Numbered from the stretch's first letter, positions 18,194-27,940 are shown. The stretch is 64,000 bases of DNA from an uncultured Alphaproteobacteria bacterium (GCA_902618015.1 CACMYX010000002.1:248001-312000), one strand, 5' to 3'. The notes: generated by a model from the letters alone, not told the origin. Made by a program: numbers and translations.

Positions 18194-18999
18194 TTACTGA
18201 TCCTAAATTTAATACTGCAAAAGAATGGTTTGAAAAATTACGAGATAACTTAGTTGAGACTATTCAAAATATTGATGAAAAACAATTTGAAGTAAGTAAC
18301 TGGGATCACAAAGGGGATGGTGGTGGTAAAATGAGTAAAATAAAGGGTAATATTATTGAAAAAGGTGGAGTAAATATTTCTACCGTCGCCGGAACATTTA
18401 ATGAAAATATGAGAGAAGTCATTCCAGGTGCTAAAGAAGATCCAAATTATAATGCAACTGGTATTAGTGTTGTGTTACATCCTGTTTCACCAAAAATTCC
18501 TTCTATGCATTTTAATACAAGATTTATTAAAACCACTCAGGAATGGTTTGGTGGAGGTATGGATATTACACCTTGTTTAATATTCGAGTATGAGGAAAAA
18601 TATCACCGTGGTTTAGAAGTATTGTGTAATAAATATGATAAATCTTATTACCCTAAATTTAAAAAATGGTGTGATGACTATTTTTTTCTTAAACACAGAA
18701 ACGAACCAAGAGGTGTTGGAGGAATATTTTTTGATTACCTTCAAACCGGTGATTGGGGAAAAGATTTTGAGTTTGTCCAAGGCGTAGGTACTTATTTTCA
18801 TCAGCTTATCAAAAATACTTTAATTTCACTAAAGGATGAGGAGTGGAATGAAGAAGAAAAAAAGATACAATTAGTTAAGCGTAGTCGCTATGCTGAATTT
18901 AACTTATTGTATGATAGAGGTACTAAGTTTGGTCTGGAGACTGGTGGGAATGTTGATGCTATATTAATGTCAATGCCTCCTCATGCAGTATGGGAATAA
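18190..18999 (+). CDS. hemF: Oxygen-dependent coproporphyrinogen III oxidase
   Basis: From ATG 18190 the protein has 269 residues; a TTG at 18181 lies inside hemH. Motifs are GGVNISTVAGTF, HFNTRF, GGGMDITPCLIFEYEE and PRGVGGIFFDYL, the HemF signatures. It oxidatively decarboxylates coproporphyrinogen III to protoporphyrinogen IX, using O2, so the organism has an aerobic heme route. It shares ATGA with hemH and is followed three bases later by hemJ. Confidence 0.94.
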   Translation: MITDPKFNTAKEWFEKLRDNLVETIQNIDEKQFEVSNWDHKGDGGGKMSKIKGNIIEKGGVNISTVAGTFNENMREVIPGAKEDPNYNATGISVVLHPVSPKIPSMHFNTRFIKTTQEWFGGGMDITPCLIFEYEEKYHRGLEVLCNKYDKSYYPKFKKWCDDYFFLKHRNEPRGVGGIFFDYLQTGDWGKDFEFVQGVGTYFHQLIKNTLISLKDEEWNEEEKKIQLVKRSRYAEFNLLYDRGTKFGLETGGNVDAILMSMPPHAVWE

Positions 19000-19002
19000 A
19001 TC

Positions 19003-19422
19003 ATGTTATTTAATACGCTGAAAGTTATTCATATTTTTAGTATCATAGCTTGGATGGCTGGACTTTTGTATCTGCCACGTTTGTTTGTAAATCATGCTAA
19101 TCCTGAAATTACTAAAGAAACCTCAGAAACATTCAAATTAATGGAAGGTAAATTATACAGAATAATAATGTTTCCAGCTTTTATAGTGACATGGATATCG
19201 GGTTTTACACTTACACATTATGTGGGTATTGATACTTGGTTACTTTTAAAAATTTTATTCGTAATTTTATTATCTTGCTATCATTTTTTTTGCTTAAAAC
19301 TTCTTAATGATTTTAAAAATGATAAAAATAAATACTCCACTAAATTTTTTAGAATTACAAACGAAGTGCCAGCAGTAATATTGATTTTTATACTTATACT
19401 TGTTGTATTTCAGCCTTTTTAA
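19003..19422 (+). CDS. hemJ: Protoporphyrinogen IX oxidase HemJ
   Basis: A 139-residue protein with four membrane helices. KVIHIFSIIAWMAGLLYLPR with the conserved His10, and EGKLYRIIMFPAF, define HemJ, the membrane-bound protoporphyrinogen oxidase that replaces HemG/HemY in most Alphaproteobacteria. It completes the step between HemF and HemH, so the order hemC-E-H-F-J covers the late pathway except HemB and a clear HemD. It converges on nth with a 3-bp gap. Confidence 0.9.
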   Translation: MLFNTLKVIHIFSIIAWMAGLLYLPRLFVNHANPEITKETSETFKLMEGKLYRIIMFPAFIVTWISGFTLTHYVGIDTWLLLKILFVILLSCYHFFCLKLLNDFKNDKNKYSTKFFRITNEVPAVILIFILILVVFQPF

Positions 19423-19425
19423 TTA

Positions 19426-20076
19426 CTACTTTTTTGTTTTGATAGGTGTTTTTCTATTTGGATTACAAGCTTTGCATATTTCACACTCCAAGCCATAACA
19501 ACTTCTTGCCTGACAAAATTCCCTTCCATAAAATATTATTTGTAAATGAAGTTTGTTCCAAGATTTTTTTGGAAAAAGAAATTTTAAATCTTTTTCTGTT
19601 TGGACAACATTTTTACCATTTGTTATACCCCAACGTTGAGCTAATCGATGAATGTGTGTATCAACAGGAAATGCTGGGTGACCAAATCCTTGAGACATAA
19701 CAACACTTGCAGTTTTATGACCAACACCTGGTAATTTTTCCAATTCCTCAAAACTTTCGGGAACTTTTCCTTTAAATTTTTTGACAAGTATTCTTGAGAG
19801 TTCAAATATAGCTTTTGATTTTTGGGGTGCTAAACCACATGGGCGAATAATATTATAAATTGTTTTTTTTGGCACTTTTGTCATTTTTATAGCCGTGTTT
19901 GCTTTCTTAAATAAGGCAGGTGTAACTTGATTAACTCTTTCATCAGTACATTGTGCACTAAGAAGTACAGCCACAACTAATTCAAATTTATTTTTGTGAT
20001 TTAGAGGAATAGGGACTTTTCTATATATACGATTGAGTATTCTGGAGATCTCTTGAGCTTTCTCTATTCTTTTCAC
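19426..20076 (-). CDS. nth: Endonuclease III (DNA glycosylase/AP lyase)
   Basis: The 216-residue protein shows the helix-hairpin-helix LEKLPGVGHKTASVVM with the catalytic lysine and FPVDTHIHRLAQRWGIT with the catalytic aspartate. It removes oxidised pyrimidines and nicks the abasic site. The C-terminal cysteine loop is CQARSCYGLECEICKAC. E. coli uses C-X6-C-X2-C-X5-C; here the outer pair and the third position line up, but the second ligand is displaced and two extra cysteines are present. The cluster loop is therefore atypical. Confidence 0.9.
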   Translation of the reverse strand: MKRIEKAQEISRILNRIYRKVPIPLNHKNKFELVVAVLLSAQCTDERVNQVTPALFKKANTAIKMTKVPKKTIYNIIRPCGLAPQKSKAIFELSRILVKKFKGKVPESFEELEKLPGVGHKTASVVMSQGFGHPAFPVDTHIHRLAQRWGITNGKNVVQTEKDLKFLFPKKSWNKLHLQIIFYGREFCQARSCYGLECEICKACNPNRKTPIKTKK

Positions 20077-20218
20077 TTTATAAAGCCTCCTCCAATGATT
20101 AGGTCTTAAGTATTACTGATAATTATGACAAAATATAGCACTTATTAATACTAATAATATTGAATATTTCCATTGAAGTAGTATGGGTCTAACATCAAAT
20201 TTCTATGGAGGAAATAAT

Positions 20219-21793
20219 ATGAAAAAGACTTTAAGCATTGTTTTGTCTTTGCTTTTCATGGGTATTTTTTCACCAGCATTTGCTAATTCTCTTAAATGGT
20301 CAATGCCTGGTGACTCTTTAACTCTTGATCCGCACGCACAAAACGAAGGACCAACTCACATGGTTTCACGTCAAGTATATGAAGGTTTAGTAACTCCAGG
20401 TATTAATATGGAAATACTTCCTCAGCTTGCTGAGTCATGGGAAACAACTGCTGCTGATACTTGGGTATTTAACATTCGTAAGGGTGTAAAGTTCCATGAT
20501 GGATCAGATTTAACTGCTAGTGACATTGCTTTTAGTATCAATAGAGCAAAAACTGCTCCATCTGATATGGTAGATTTAATTAAAAGTATTAAATCAGCAT
20601 CAGCTTTAGATGATCATACAGTTCAAGTTGTAACTGATGGACCAAACCCAATTCTTTTAAACCAACTAACTCAGATATTCGTAATGTCTGAAGATTGGTC
20701 AAAAGCAAATGGTTGTGAAGTCTCATACAACTGGGATGCAGGTGAAACATCTTATTGTGCTTCAAATGCAAACGGAACTGGACCTTTCAAAATTACTTTC
20801 AGAGAACAGGACGTAAGAACTGTTTTTGAAAAAAATAATGATTGGTGGGGTGATGATAGTACTTTCAATGTAGATACTATTGAACTTCTTCCAATTGCAA
20901 ATGATGCAACAAGAGTTGCAGCACTTCTATCTGGAGAAATTGACTACACAAACGTTGTTCCTGTTCAAGATATTGAAAGAATCAAATCTTCTGCTGGACA
21001 TGGTGTAAAAATGACTCCTCAAAATAGAACAATATTTTTTGGAATGGATCAAGGTTCTGCTGAATTAAACTCATCTAATATCAAAGGTAAAAATCCTTTT
21101 GCAGATAAAAGAGTTCGTTTAGCTATGTACCATGCTTTAGATATGGAAGCTATTAAGGATAAGGTAATGAGAGGACAAAGTGTTCCTGCAGGAATTATCA
21201 CTGCTCCTGGTGTAAATGGTCATACAGCTGCACGTGATGAAAGATTACCTTATGATCCAGAGCTATCAAAAAAACTATTAGCAGAAGCTGGTTATCCAGA
21301 TGGATTTGAAGTTACACTAGATTGTCCAAATGATCGTTATATCAACGATGAAGCAATCTGTGTTGCTGCAATTGGTATGTTTGCTAAAATTGGAGTTGAT
21401 GTAACTCTTGATGCAAAAACTAAAAGTCAGCACTTCTCAGAAGTTAAAGAAGGTGACGCAAATGGTATGACAAGTGACATGTACATGTTAGGTTGGGGTG
21501 TTCCAACTTTTGACAGTCACTACGTATATTCATACTTATTTGATAGTGCTGGTAGCTGGAATAAAGTTAATTTCAGTAATGCTAGAGTTGATGAGTTAGT
21601 AGCAGCAATGGGTGTTGAAACTGATCAAGATAAAAGAAATGCTATGATTGCTGAAGCTTGGGATATTACTCAAGATGATGTAACATATCTTCCTTTACAT
21701 CACCAAGTTGTTAACCAAGCATCAAAAAGTAATGTCGATGTTCCAATTAGAATGAACAACGAGCCATTATTTAGATTTGCAAACGTAAACTAA
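20219..21793 (+). CDS. ABC transporter substrate-binding protein, family 5 (system 1)
   Basis: The start is ATG 20219, seven bases after GGAGG at 20207-20211; the frame is open upstream. The 524-residue product has a signal peptide (1-23, cut after AFA) and the family 5 pattern: SLTLDPHAQNEGPTHMVSRQ, YEGLV, FNIRKGVKFHDGS, GTGPFKI and a C-terminal LPLHHQ. It should capture peptides, opines or similar amide-containing solutes in the periplasm for the permeases that follow. A strong hairpin separates it from the permease genes. Confidence 0.9.
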   Translation: MKKTLSIVLSLLFMGIFSPAFANSLKWSMPGDSLTLDPHAQNEGPTHMVSRQVYEGLVTPGINMEILPQLAESWETTAADTWVFNIRKGVKFHDGSDLTASDIAFSINRAKTAPSDMVDLIKSIKSASALDDHTVQVVTDGPNPILLNQLTQIFVMSEDWSKANGCEVSYNWDAGETSYCASNANGTGPFKITFREQDVRTVFEKNNDWWGDDSTFNVDTIELLPIANDATRVAALLSGEIDYTNVVPVQDIERIKSSAGHGVKMTPQNRTIFFGMDQGSAELNSSNIKGKNPFADKRVRLAMYHALDMEAIKDKVMRGQSVPAGIITAPGVNGHTAARDERLPYDPELSKKLLAEAGYPDGFEVTLDCPNDRYINDEAICVAAIGMFAKIGVDVTLDAKTKSQHFSEVKEGDANGMTSDMYMLGWGVPTFDSHYVYSYLFDSAGSWNKVNFSNARVDELVAAMGVETDQDKRNAMIAEAWDITQDDVTYLPLHHQVVNQASKSNVDVPIRMNNEPLFRFANVN

Positions 21794-21805
21794 TAAATTT
21801 AATAT

Positions 21806-21831
21806 TTTCTGGCCAGTAACCTGGCCAGAAA
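21806..21831 (+). terminator. Strong hairpin between binding protein and permease (system 1)
   Basis: An 11-bp perfect stem built on CTGGCCAG arms (21806-21816 and 21821-21831) encloses a TAAC loop. It lies 13 bases after the SBP stop and just before the permease ATG at 21839. It has no U-tract, so it more likely stabilises the SBP mRNA end or attenuates read-through than terminates fully. Confidence 0.65.
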
Positions 21832-21838
21832 TTAAACC

Positions 21839-22816
21839 ATGTTTAGCTATTTCTTTAAAAGACTCCTTCAATCTATTCTTGTAATGATTGTAGTCGCTTT
21901 TGTTTCGTTTTCCTTATTTAATTTTGTTGGTGATCCAGTAAATAGTATGACTGGAGAAGATGCTTCAGATGAAAGACGTGCTGAGGTTAGAGAAGTATTA
22001 GGTTTAAATGATCCTGTTTATGTTCAATTTTCACGTTTTATAGGCAATGTAATTCAAGGTGATTTTGGAATATCATATCAATTAAAAAGAGAAGTTTCAG
22101 ACTTAATTGCAGAAAGAATGCCCGCTACTTTAGAGTTAGTATTTGTATCTGCTTTAATTGCAATCATTAGTGGTGTTATCTTGGGTGTATATACTGGTAT
22201 CCATCGAGATAGTTTTATTTCTAATATTATTCTTGTGATTTCTCTAGCAGGGGTTTCCTTACCAACATTCATTATAGGAATAATGTTAATTTATTTGTTT
22301 TCAGTAATTTTAGGAGTTCTTCCATCCTTTGGAAGAGGTGAAGTCACACAATTAGGTTTTTGGACTACAGGATTTTTAACTACTTCAGGATTAAAAGCAC
22401 TAATACTTCCATCTGTTACGTTAAGTTTATTTCAAATGACTTATGTTATTAGATTAGTTCGCGCCGAAATGATGGAAATTTTACAAACAGATTATATTAA
22501 ATTTGCAAAAGCAAGAGGTATAAAAAGGAGTGCTATTAACTATAAGCATGCACTAAAAAATGGATTAATTCCAGTTATTACAATTACTGGTATCAACATC
22601 GGAACGTTAATTGCTTTTTCAATTATTACAGAAACAGTTTTTCAATGGCCAGGCATGGGGTCATTATTTATCAAAGCAGTATACTTTGTCGATATTCCTA
22701 TAATGTCAGCATATATGATCATGGTAGCTTTTATATTTGTTATGATAAATTTTATTGTAGATATCACATACTATTTTATTGATCCTAGAATTAGGCTTAA
22801 GGAAGAGGGTATTTAG
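21839..22816 (+). CDS. ABC transporter permease, DppB type (system 1)
   Basis: A 325-residue inner-membrane protein with six helices. The N-terminal helix MFSYFFKRLLQSILVMIVVA and the loop DDxV-like ASDERRAEVREVLGLNDPVY are typical of DppB/OppB. The EAA-type coupling loop YIKFAKARGIKRSAINYKHA is intact at about residues 218-240 and ends in the helix that contacts the ATPase. It pairs with the next gene as the heterodimeric membrane channel. Confidence 0.9.
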   Translation: MFSYFFKRLLQSILVMIVVAFVSFSLFNFVGDPVNSMTGEDASDERRAEVREVLGLNDPVYVQFSRFIGNVIQGDFGISYQLKREVSDLIAERMPATLELVFVSALIAIISGVILGVYTGIHRDSFISNIILVISLAGVSLPTFIIGIMLIYLFSVILGVLPSFGRGEVTQLGFWTTGFLTTSGLKALILPSVTLSLFQMTYVIRLVRAEMMEILQTDYIKFAKARGIKRSAINYKHALKNGLIPVITITGINIGTLIAFSIITETVFQWPGMGSLFIKAVYFVDIPIMSAYMIMVAFIFVMINFIVDITYYFIDPRIRLKEEGI

Positions 22817-22818
22817 AA

Positions 22819-23742
22819 ATGTTATTTAAAACGTATAATAAAATATATGATACTGATATTGGATATAGTTTTTTTAATTCTAAATTAGCAGTGATTTCCT
22901 CAACAATATTTTTTATTATACTTTTTTGTTCTGTATTTGCTGGGATAGTTGCTCCTTATAATCCTTTTGATCCAGCATCAGTTTCTTTGATGGATGCCTT
23001 TACCCCACCAGTATGGTCGGAGGGAGGAAGTTTTAGCTTTATTTTAGGAACTGATCAGCAGGGAAGAGATATGTTTTCAACAATGATTTATGGTTCAAGA
23101 ATTTCACTTATCGTTGGTTTTGCATCTATAATTTTTGCTATGATATTGGGAGTATTCCTTGGAATAACAGCTGGATATATTGGCGGTAGATATGAGATTA
23201 TTGTAATGCGCCTTACAGATGTACAATTAACTATTCCAAGTATTTTAATGGCTTTACTTGTTGATGGAATTGCAAGGGCAATTATCTCACAATCAATGCA
23301 TGATGAAATGGCAATTTATGTTTTGATTTTTGCCATTGGTATTTCTGAATGGCCTCAGTTTGCAAGAGTATCAAGAGCATCAACTCTAGTAGAAAAAAAT
23401 AAAGAGTATGTTTCAGCTTCAAGAATTATTGGACTATCAAATATTTTAATTATGTTTAAACACATTTTACCAAATATTCTTAGACCTATATTAGTAATTG
23501 CTACAATTGGATTAGCACTTGCAATTATTACAGAGTCTACTCTAAGTTTTTTAGGTGTTGGCGTTCCACCAACAACACCTTCACTTGGTACTCTAATAAG
23601 ATTCGGAAATAATTTTTTATTTTCAGGAGAGTGGTGGATTACTTTTTTTCCAGCAATTTTCTTAATTGTTCTGGCTTTATCAATTAATTTATTAGGAGAT
23701 TGGATGAGAGATGCTCTAAATCCAAAATTAAAAAAGAGATGA
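22819..23742 (+). CDS. ABC transporter permease, DppC type (system 1)
   Basis: A 307-residue membrane protein starting two bases after the DppB-type gene. It has the OppC-type N-terminal extension, LGTDQQGRDMFSTMIYGSR, the coupling loop YVSASRIIGLSNILIMFKHI and the final SFLGVGVPPTTPSLGTL segment. Its TGA overlaps the ATG of the ATPase gene (ATGA), indicating translational coupling. Confidence 0.9.
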   Translation: MLFKTYNKIYDTDIGYSFFNSKLAVISSTIFFIILFCSVFAGIVAPYNPFDPASVSLMDAFTPPVWSEGGSFSFILGTDQQGRDMFSTMIYGSRISLIVGFASIIFAMILGVFLGITAGYIGGRYEIIVMRLTDVQLTIPSILMALLVDGIARAIISQSMHDEMAIYVLIFAIGISEWPQFARVSRASTLVEKNKEYVSASRIIGLSNILIMFKHILPNILRPILVIATIGLALAIITESTLSFLGVGVPPTTPSLGTLIRFGNNFLFSGEWWITFFPAIFLIVLALSINLLGDWMRDALNPKLKKR

Positions 23743-25457
23743 GTTTTTTAGAAGTTAAAAATTTAAACATAAGCTATCCAACACGAAAGGAAACTATAGT
23801 TGCAAGCAGAAATGTTGAATTTTCTTTAGAAAGAGGTGAAATCTTAGGAATTGTCGGTGAGTCTGGATCTGGAAAATCTACAATAGCAAATGCGATAATT
23901 AACTTGATTGATCCTCCAGGTGAAATCACAGAAGGCTCAATAAAAATAGACAATATTGAATTAAGAAGTAATGAAGAAATAATTCAAAATATTAGAGGAA
24001 AAAAAATTGGATTTGTCTTTCAAGACCCTCAAACTTCATTAAACCCTCTATTTAAAATAAAAGATCAATTAATCGAAACTATTCAGGCACATTTGAATTT
24101 AAGCTACCAAGATTCACTTACAAAATCAATTCAATTACTTAAAGAGGTTGGAATAGAGAATGCTGAAAAAAGAATTGAGGACTATCCACACCAATTTAGT
24201 GGCGGCATGCGTCAAAGAGTTGTGATAGCTTTAGCAATAAGTTGTGAACCTGACTTAATTATTGCAGATGAACCAACAACAGCTTTAGATGTAAGTATTC
24301 AATACCAAATATTAGAACTTCTTAAGGATCTCACAAAGAAAAGAAATCTTGGTGTTATAATAATAACACATGACATGGGAGTAATAGCAGAGACGACTGA
24401 TAAAGTTATTGTAATGCGATATGGCCATATTGTAGAGCAAGGTGAAACTAAAGAATTGCTGACAAATCCAAAATCTACTGAAGCAAAAAGTTTAGTAATT
24501 TCAGTACCTCCTACAAATAAAAAAATTGACAGATTTAAATTGATTAGTCCTGATGGAAAAGAAATTGCATCAAATTCTACAAATCTCACAAAAAATATTA
24601 TTAAAACTTGGGGCGTAAGAGAAAATAAAAACCAAAAACTAATAGAACTTAAAGATGTTACTAAAATATTTGATGATCAATCTTTAGGAAGCATTTTTCC
24701 ATTTGGCTCTAGAAAAAAAATTGATGATCAAATTGTCAGAGCAGTGGATAATGTATCTTTTGATCTTATTGAAGGCGAAACACTTGGATTGGTAGGTGAA
24801 TCTGGCTCTGGTAAATCAACTATTGCAAAAATCATAACAGGATTAGTTAATCCAAATAATGGATATATTAAATACAATAACGAGTCATTGTATAACTCGA
24901 ATAACAAATATCAAATTCACAAAAGCAGAGGACAAATTCAAATGATTTTTCAAGACCCTTATTCTTCTTTAAACCCAAGATTTAAGGTTAGAGATATAAT
25001 TTCTGAACCAATAAAATTTTTTCGAAAAAATATTAATAATAATGAACTAACAGAAAATATTCATGATTTAATTGATATTGTTGGCATGACACGACAATCT
25101 CTAAATCGATATCCACATGAGTTTTCTGGCGGACAGAGACAAAGAATATCAATAGCTAGAGCTCTGGCTACAAGACCTCGTTTATTAATTTGTGATGAGC
25201 CCACTTCAGCTTTAGATGTTAGTATTCAAGCTCAAATTTTGAATTTACTGAAAGATATTCAAGATGAACTCCATTTAACAATGCTGTTTATAAGTCATGA
25301 TCTTCCAGTAATACGTCAGATGTGTAATAGAATTGTTGTTCTTAAAAATGGTTTAGTATGTGAAAGTAATGAAACTGAAAGTTTGTTTAATAATCCTCAG
25401 CACGATTATACAAAACAATTGATTAAGTTAATGCCAAAAATAGAATCACTTATTTAG
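23739..25457 (+). CDS. Fused DppD-DppF ABC transporter ATPase (system 1)
   Basis: From ATG 23739 the protein has 572 residues; an in-frame upstream codon at 23700 lies within the permease gene. Two complete ATPase units are visible. Walker A GESGSGKST occurs at about 40-48 and 353-361, signatures SGGMRQR at about 154 and SGGQRQR at about 463, with DEPTTALD and DEPTSALD Walker B segments. It supplies both ATPase subunits of the peptide-type importer in one chain. The usual Cys-rich oligopeptide C-terminal domain is missing from both halves. It converges on the LysR gene with an 8-bp overlap. Confidence 0.92.
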   Translation: MSFLEVKNLNISYPTRKETIVASRNVEFSLERGEILGIVGESGSGKSTIANAIINLIDPPGEITEGSIKIDNIELRSNEEIIQNIRGKKIGFVFQDPQTSLNPLFKIKDQLIETIQAHLNLSYQDSLTKSIQLLKEVGIENAEKRIEDYPHQFSGGMRQRVVIALAISCEPDLIIADEPTTALDVSIQYQILELLKDLTKKRNLGVIIITHDMGVIAETTDKVIVMRYGHIVEQGETKELLTNPKSTEAKSLVISVPPTNKKIDRFKLISPDGKEIASNSTNLTKNIIKTWGVRENKNQKLIELKDVTKIFDDQSLGSIFPFGSRKKIDDQIVRAVDNVSFDLIEGETLGLVGESGSGKSTIAKIITGLVNPNNGYIKYNNESLYNSNNKYQIHKSRGQIQMIFQDPYSSLNPRFKVRDIISEPIKFFRKNINNNELTENIHDLIDIVGMTRQSLNRYPHEFSGGQRQRISIARALATRPRLLICDEPTSALDVSIQAQILNLLKDIQDELHLTMLFISHDLPVIRQMCNRIVVLKNGLVCESNETESLFNNPQHDYTKQLIKLMPKIESLI

Positions 25458-26361
25458 TCAAGTCTAATGAATTATCAAATTCATTTTTTACTAAATTTAT
25501 AAAGTCTTCAGTAAACTTCTTTAACTTTTGTTTCTTTGAAACAATAATTCCAACTTTATTATCTAAAAATAATCTGTGATTAACTTTTTTAAATACTAAT
25601 TTTTTACTTTCTATTTCTTTAACTGATCCCGCACTTGTAAAAAAAGTTAAATAATTGCTATCTTCAATTAGATAGTTTTTTATAAAAGAAAAAGAGTTTG
25701 AAATAAGATTAGGATTGATGGAATATAATTTTTCTCCTACATCTCTTTGTATAGAATTCCAAAAAGTCACTGTCCCAGGATGAAAAATTAGAGGAAATTT
25801 TAAACAATCCTCTAAAAGAATTTCTGATTTACTTGATAGAATATGCTTAGAAGAGCACAAAACCCCCATAGGAAAATTATACAGGTAAAGTACCTTTAAT
25901 GTTTTAGGTAAATCTTTTGTAAATGTTATTCCAAAATCAGTTTTATTTGTAATTAGATTGTCTAAAATTGTATCAGGCTGCCTTGAAGATATTTTTATTT
26001 TTATATCTGGATATTCTTTTCTAAATTTTGATATAATAGGTGACAAAAATTGAACAGCAAATGTTTCACCAGTAGAAATATTTATTTCTCCAGAAGTCGA
26101 AGTTTTATTTTGTTTTAAATCTGATAAGAAATTATGATTAGTCTCATTTTGAACTTTTAGATGATCAAATAATAATTTTCCTTCATTTGTTAATTCTAAT
26201 CCTCTTGCATTTCTTATAAATAATTTTGTTTGAAGTCTGTCTTCTAATTTTTGGATTTGTCTTACTATAGCTGACGAATTTATATTTAAATTTTGAGAAG
26301 CTTTTCTAATTGAGCTATCAAGCGCAGATTGATAAAAATATCTGTACTCAATTGATAACAT
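25450..26361 (-). CDS. LysR-family transcriptional regulator
   Basis: I place the start at ATG 26361 (303 residues), where the LysR helix-turn-helix begins (MLSIEYRYFYQSALDSSIRK, then QIQKLEDRLQTKLFIR). A second ATG at 26427 with AGAGA upstream would add 22 residues and remains possible. The C-terminal part is a periplasmic-binding-like effector domain (INISTGETFAVQFLSPIISKF). It is divergent from the VOC-deacylase-PuuE-amidase operon and convergent with transporter system 1, so it probably regulates one or both in response to their substrate. Confidence 0.85.
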   Translation of the reverse strand: MLSIEYRYFYQSALDSSIRKASQNLNINSSAIVRQIQKLEDRLQTKLFIRNARGLELTNEGKLLFDHLKVQNETNHNFLSDLKQNKTSTSGEINISTGETFAVQFLSPIISKFRKEYPDIKIKISSRQPDTILDNLITNKTDFGITFTKDLPKTLKVLYLYNFPMGVLCSSKHILSSKSEILLEDCLKFPLIFHPGTVTFWNSIQRDVGEKLYSINPNLISNSFSFIKNYLIEDSNYLTFFTSAGSVKEIESKKLVFKKVNHRLFLDNKVGIIVSKKQKLKKFTEDFINLVKNEFDNSLDLTK

Positions 26362-26453
26362 ATGGATATTATAAATAAGCGTTGAGAAATTGTCATCACA
26401 AAATTGATTATATTCTACTTTTGGCATTGAAATTTCTCTGTTAAAAAATCATT

Positions 26454-26945
26454 ATGGACTACAGAGAGAGAGCTAGATTAAATCAGGACAAATCAATTCG
26501 AATAAAACATATGGCATTTGCAGTAAGAAGTGTAGATAAGGCTCTTGTAAATTATCAATCTTTATTATCTGTTTCTGAAAAAACTGAAAAGGTTATATGG
26601 GAGAAAGCGGAAACAAAAGTAGCAGTTTTTTATATTAACGATATCGAGTACCAACTATGTGAGTCTTTAAATAAAAATGGAAGATTCACTGAATGGATAG
26701 AGAAATATGGAGAAGGTCTCCATCATATCTGCTATGAAGTAGATAATATTGATAAAGCACTTGAACATGCTCAAAAACATAATGCTAAATTAAGAATTTG
26801 TGAGGCATGTAATGTATATGGAAGTCATGCCCATCCAGAGGGTTTTGTAGCTTTTCTTGATGATGAAGCGGCAGGAACTGAAATTGAATTTATGCAAGTA
26901 TACACGGAAGAGGAATTAAAAAAATATAAAGTAACGGGAGTATAA
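26454..26945 (+). CDS. VOC-family protein (glyoxalase/methylmalonyl-CoA-epimerase fold)
   Basis: A 163-residue protein with paired beta-alpha-beta-beta-beta units. Likely metal ligands are His in IKHMAFAV, His in LHHICYEV and Glu in EIEFMQVY, arranged as in methylmalonyl-CoA epimerase. Between them is an unusual CEACNVYGSHAHPEGF motif, which is shared with the paralogue at 55368. The true reaction is unknown; the motif differs from the epimerase norm at this place. It leads a four-gene operon with a deacylase, a PuuE-like deacetylase and an M20 amidase. Confidence 0.75.
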   Translation: MDYRERARLNQDKSIRIKHMAFAVRSVDKALVNYQSLLSVSEKTEKVIWEKAETKVAVFYINDIEYQLCESLNKNGRFTEWIEKYGEGLHHICYEVDNIDKALEHAQKHNAKLRICEACNVYGSHAHPEGFVAFLDDEAAGTEIEFMQVYTEEELKKYKVTGV

Positions 26946-26947
26946 AA

Positions 26948-27931
26948 ATGTCTAAAACAATTGAAATTGGATCAGCAATTGCTGAACCTGGAAGAATAGC
27001 AGAGGGAAATATTTTTGTAGAAAAATTAGCTGGCGGAAGCGAATTAACAATTCCAGTTACTATTATCAATGGTTCAAAACCTGGGCCTTGTTTTTGGATC
27101 AACGGGGGTATTCACGGAGATGAACCTGAAGGTATTCTCACATGCACACTATTAAAAGAAAAAATTAAACCAGATGATCTTGCAGGCTCAATTGTTATGA
27201 TACCTGTTATGAATGTACCCGCAATGGAAGCAGCAGAACGTGGCAATCCATTAGATACCTTTTCATACGATATGAATAGAATTTATCCTGGAAAAAAAGA
27301 TGGATACTTGAGCGAAAGGATTGCACATGTTCATAAAGAATGGATGATTAAATATGCTGATATGGAAATCTCTATTCATTCAGGAGGCGCCCATTCTTAT
27401 CTTGCAGAAGCTATGTTTGCAGCCAAAGATGATAAAACGCAAGAACTTGCAAGAGCAATGGGTGAAGATTGGAAAGTATGTCTATATTCTAATATAACAT
27501 CAAAAAGTCCAATGGCAGTAATGGCTGAAAATGGTAAACCAGCACTAACCGTTGAGCTTGGTGGCCGATCTTCTACAGCTCCTGGAGCATTCCTCAAAGT
27601 AGGACAAACATTATTAAAAGCATGCATAAACATTTTAACTCATTATAAAATGATAGAAGGCACACCGCATTACCCTGAAATAAGATATAAAGGCTTTCAG
27701 CAAGCTCTTTTAGCGCCTAAGAGTGGCGTATTTCTTCCTAATCCAAATATTAAATTTTTAACTATGATGAAAAAAAATGATGAGATTGCAAAAATCATTG
27801 ATTATCAAGGAAAAGAATTATGTATTCTAAAAGCGCCAGAAGATGGAATGTTTTTTGGCCTGAGAGCTTTACCAAATGTTACAATAGGAGATTGGTGTTG
27901 CTTTTATGCTATAATCGAGGGTGAATGGTAA
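26948..27931 (+). CDS. Succinylglutamate desuccinylase/aspartoacylase-family deacylase
   Basis: The 327-residue protein is an M14-like zinc deacylase: NGGIHGDEPEG supplies His and Glu, and SIHSGGAHS the third ligand; the late GGRSSTAPG and C-terminal beta domain fit the family. Such enzymes remove acyl groups from amino acid derivatives (N-acetylaspartate, N-succinylglutamate, N-acetyl-diaminobutyrate). The substrate here cannot be decided. It starts two bases after the VOC gene. It could represent a DoeB-like step, but the other ectoine genes are not recognisable nearby. Confidence 0.8.
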   Translation: MSKTIEIGSAIAEPGRIAEGNIFVEKLAGGSELTIPVTIINGSKPGPCFWINGGIHGDEPEGILTCTLLKEKIKPDDLAGSIVMIPVMNVPAMEAAERGNPLDTFSYDMNRIYPGKKDGYLSERIAHVHKEWMIKYADMEISIHSGGAHSYLAEAMFAAKDDKTQELARAMGEDWKVCLYSNITSKSPMAVMAENGKPALTVELGGRSSTAPGAFLKVGQTLLKACINILTHYKMIEGTPHYPEIRYKGFQQALLAPKSGVFLPNPNIKFLTMMKKNDEIAKIIDYQGKELCILKAPEDGMFFGLRALPNVTIGDWCCFYAIIEGEW

Positions 27932-27940
27932 AAAAATTAA

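Noticed and set aside
20142-20157. TTATTA/TAATAA inverted repeat upstream of the first SBP gene
   Set aside because: Six-base A/T-only arms are expected by chance in this composition.
20077-20218. Riboswitch before transporter system 1
   Set aside because: The 142-base gap shows no conserved riboswitch-like stems that I can identify.
26948-27931. Ectoine degradation gene doeB
   Set aside because: The deacylase family fits, but the local partners are a PuuE-type hydrolase and an AllC-type amidase, and no convincing DoeA, DoeC or DoeD stands beside it.
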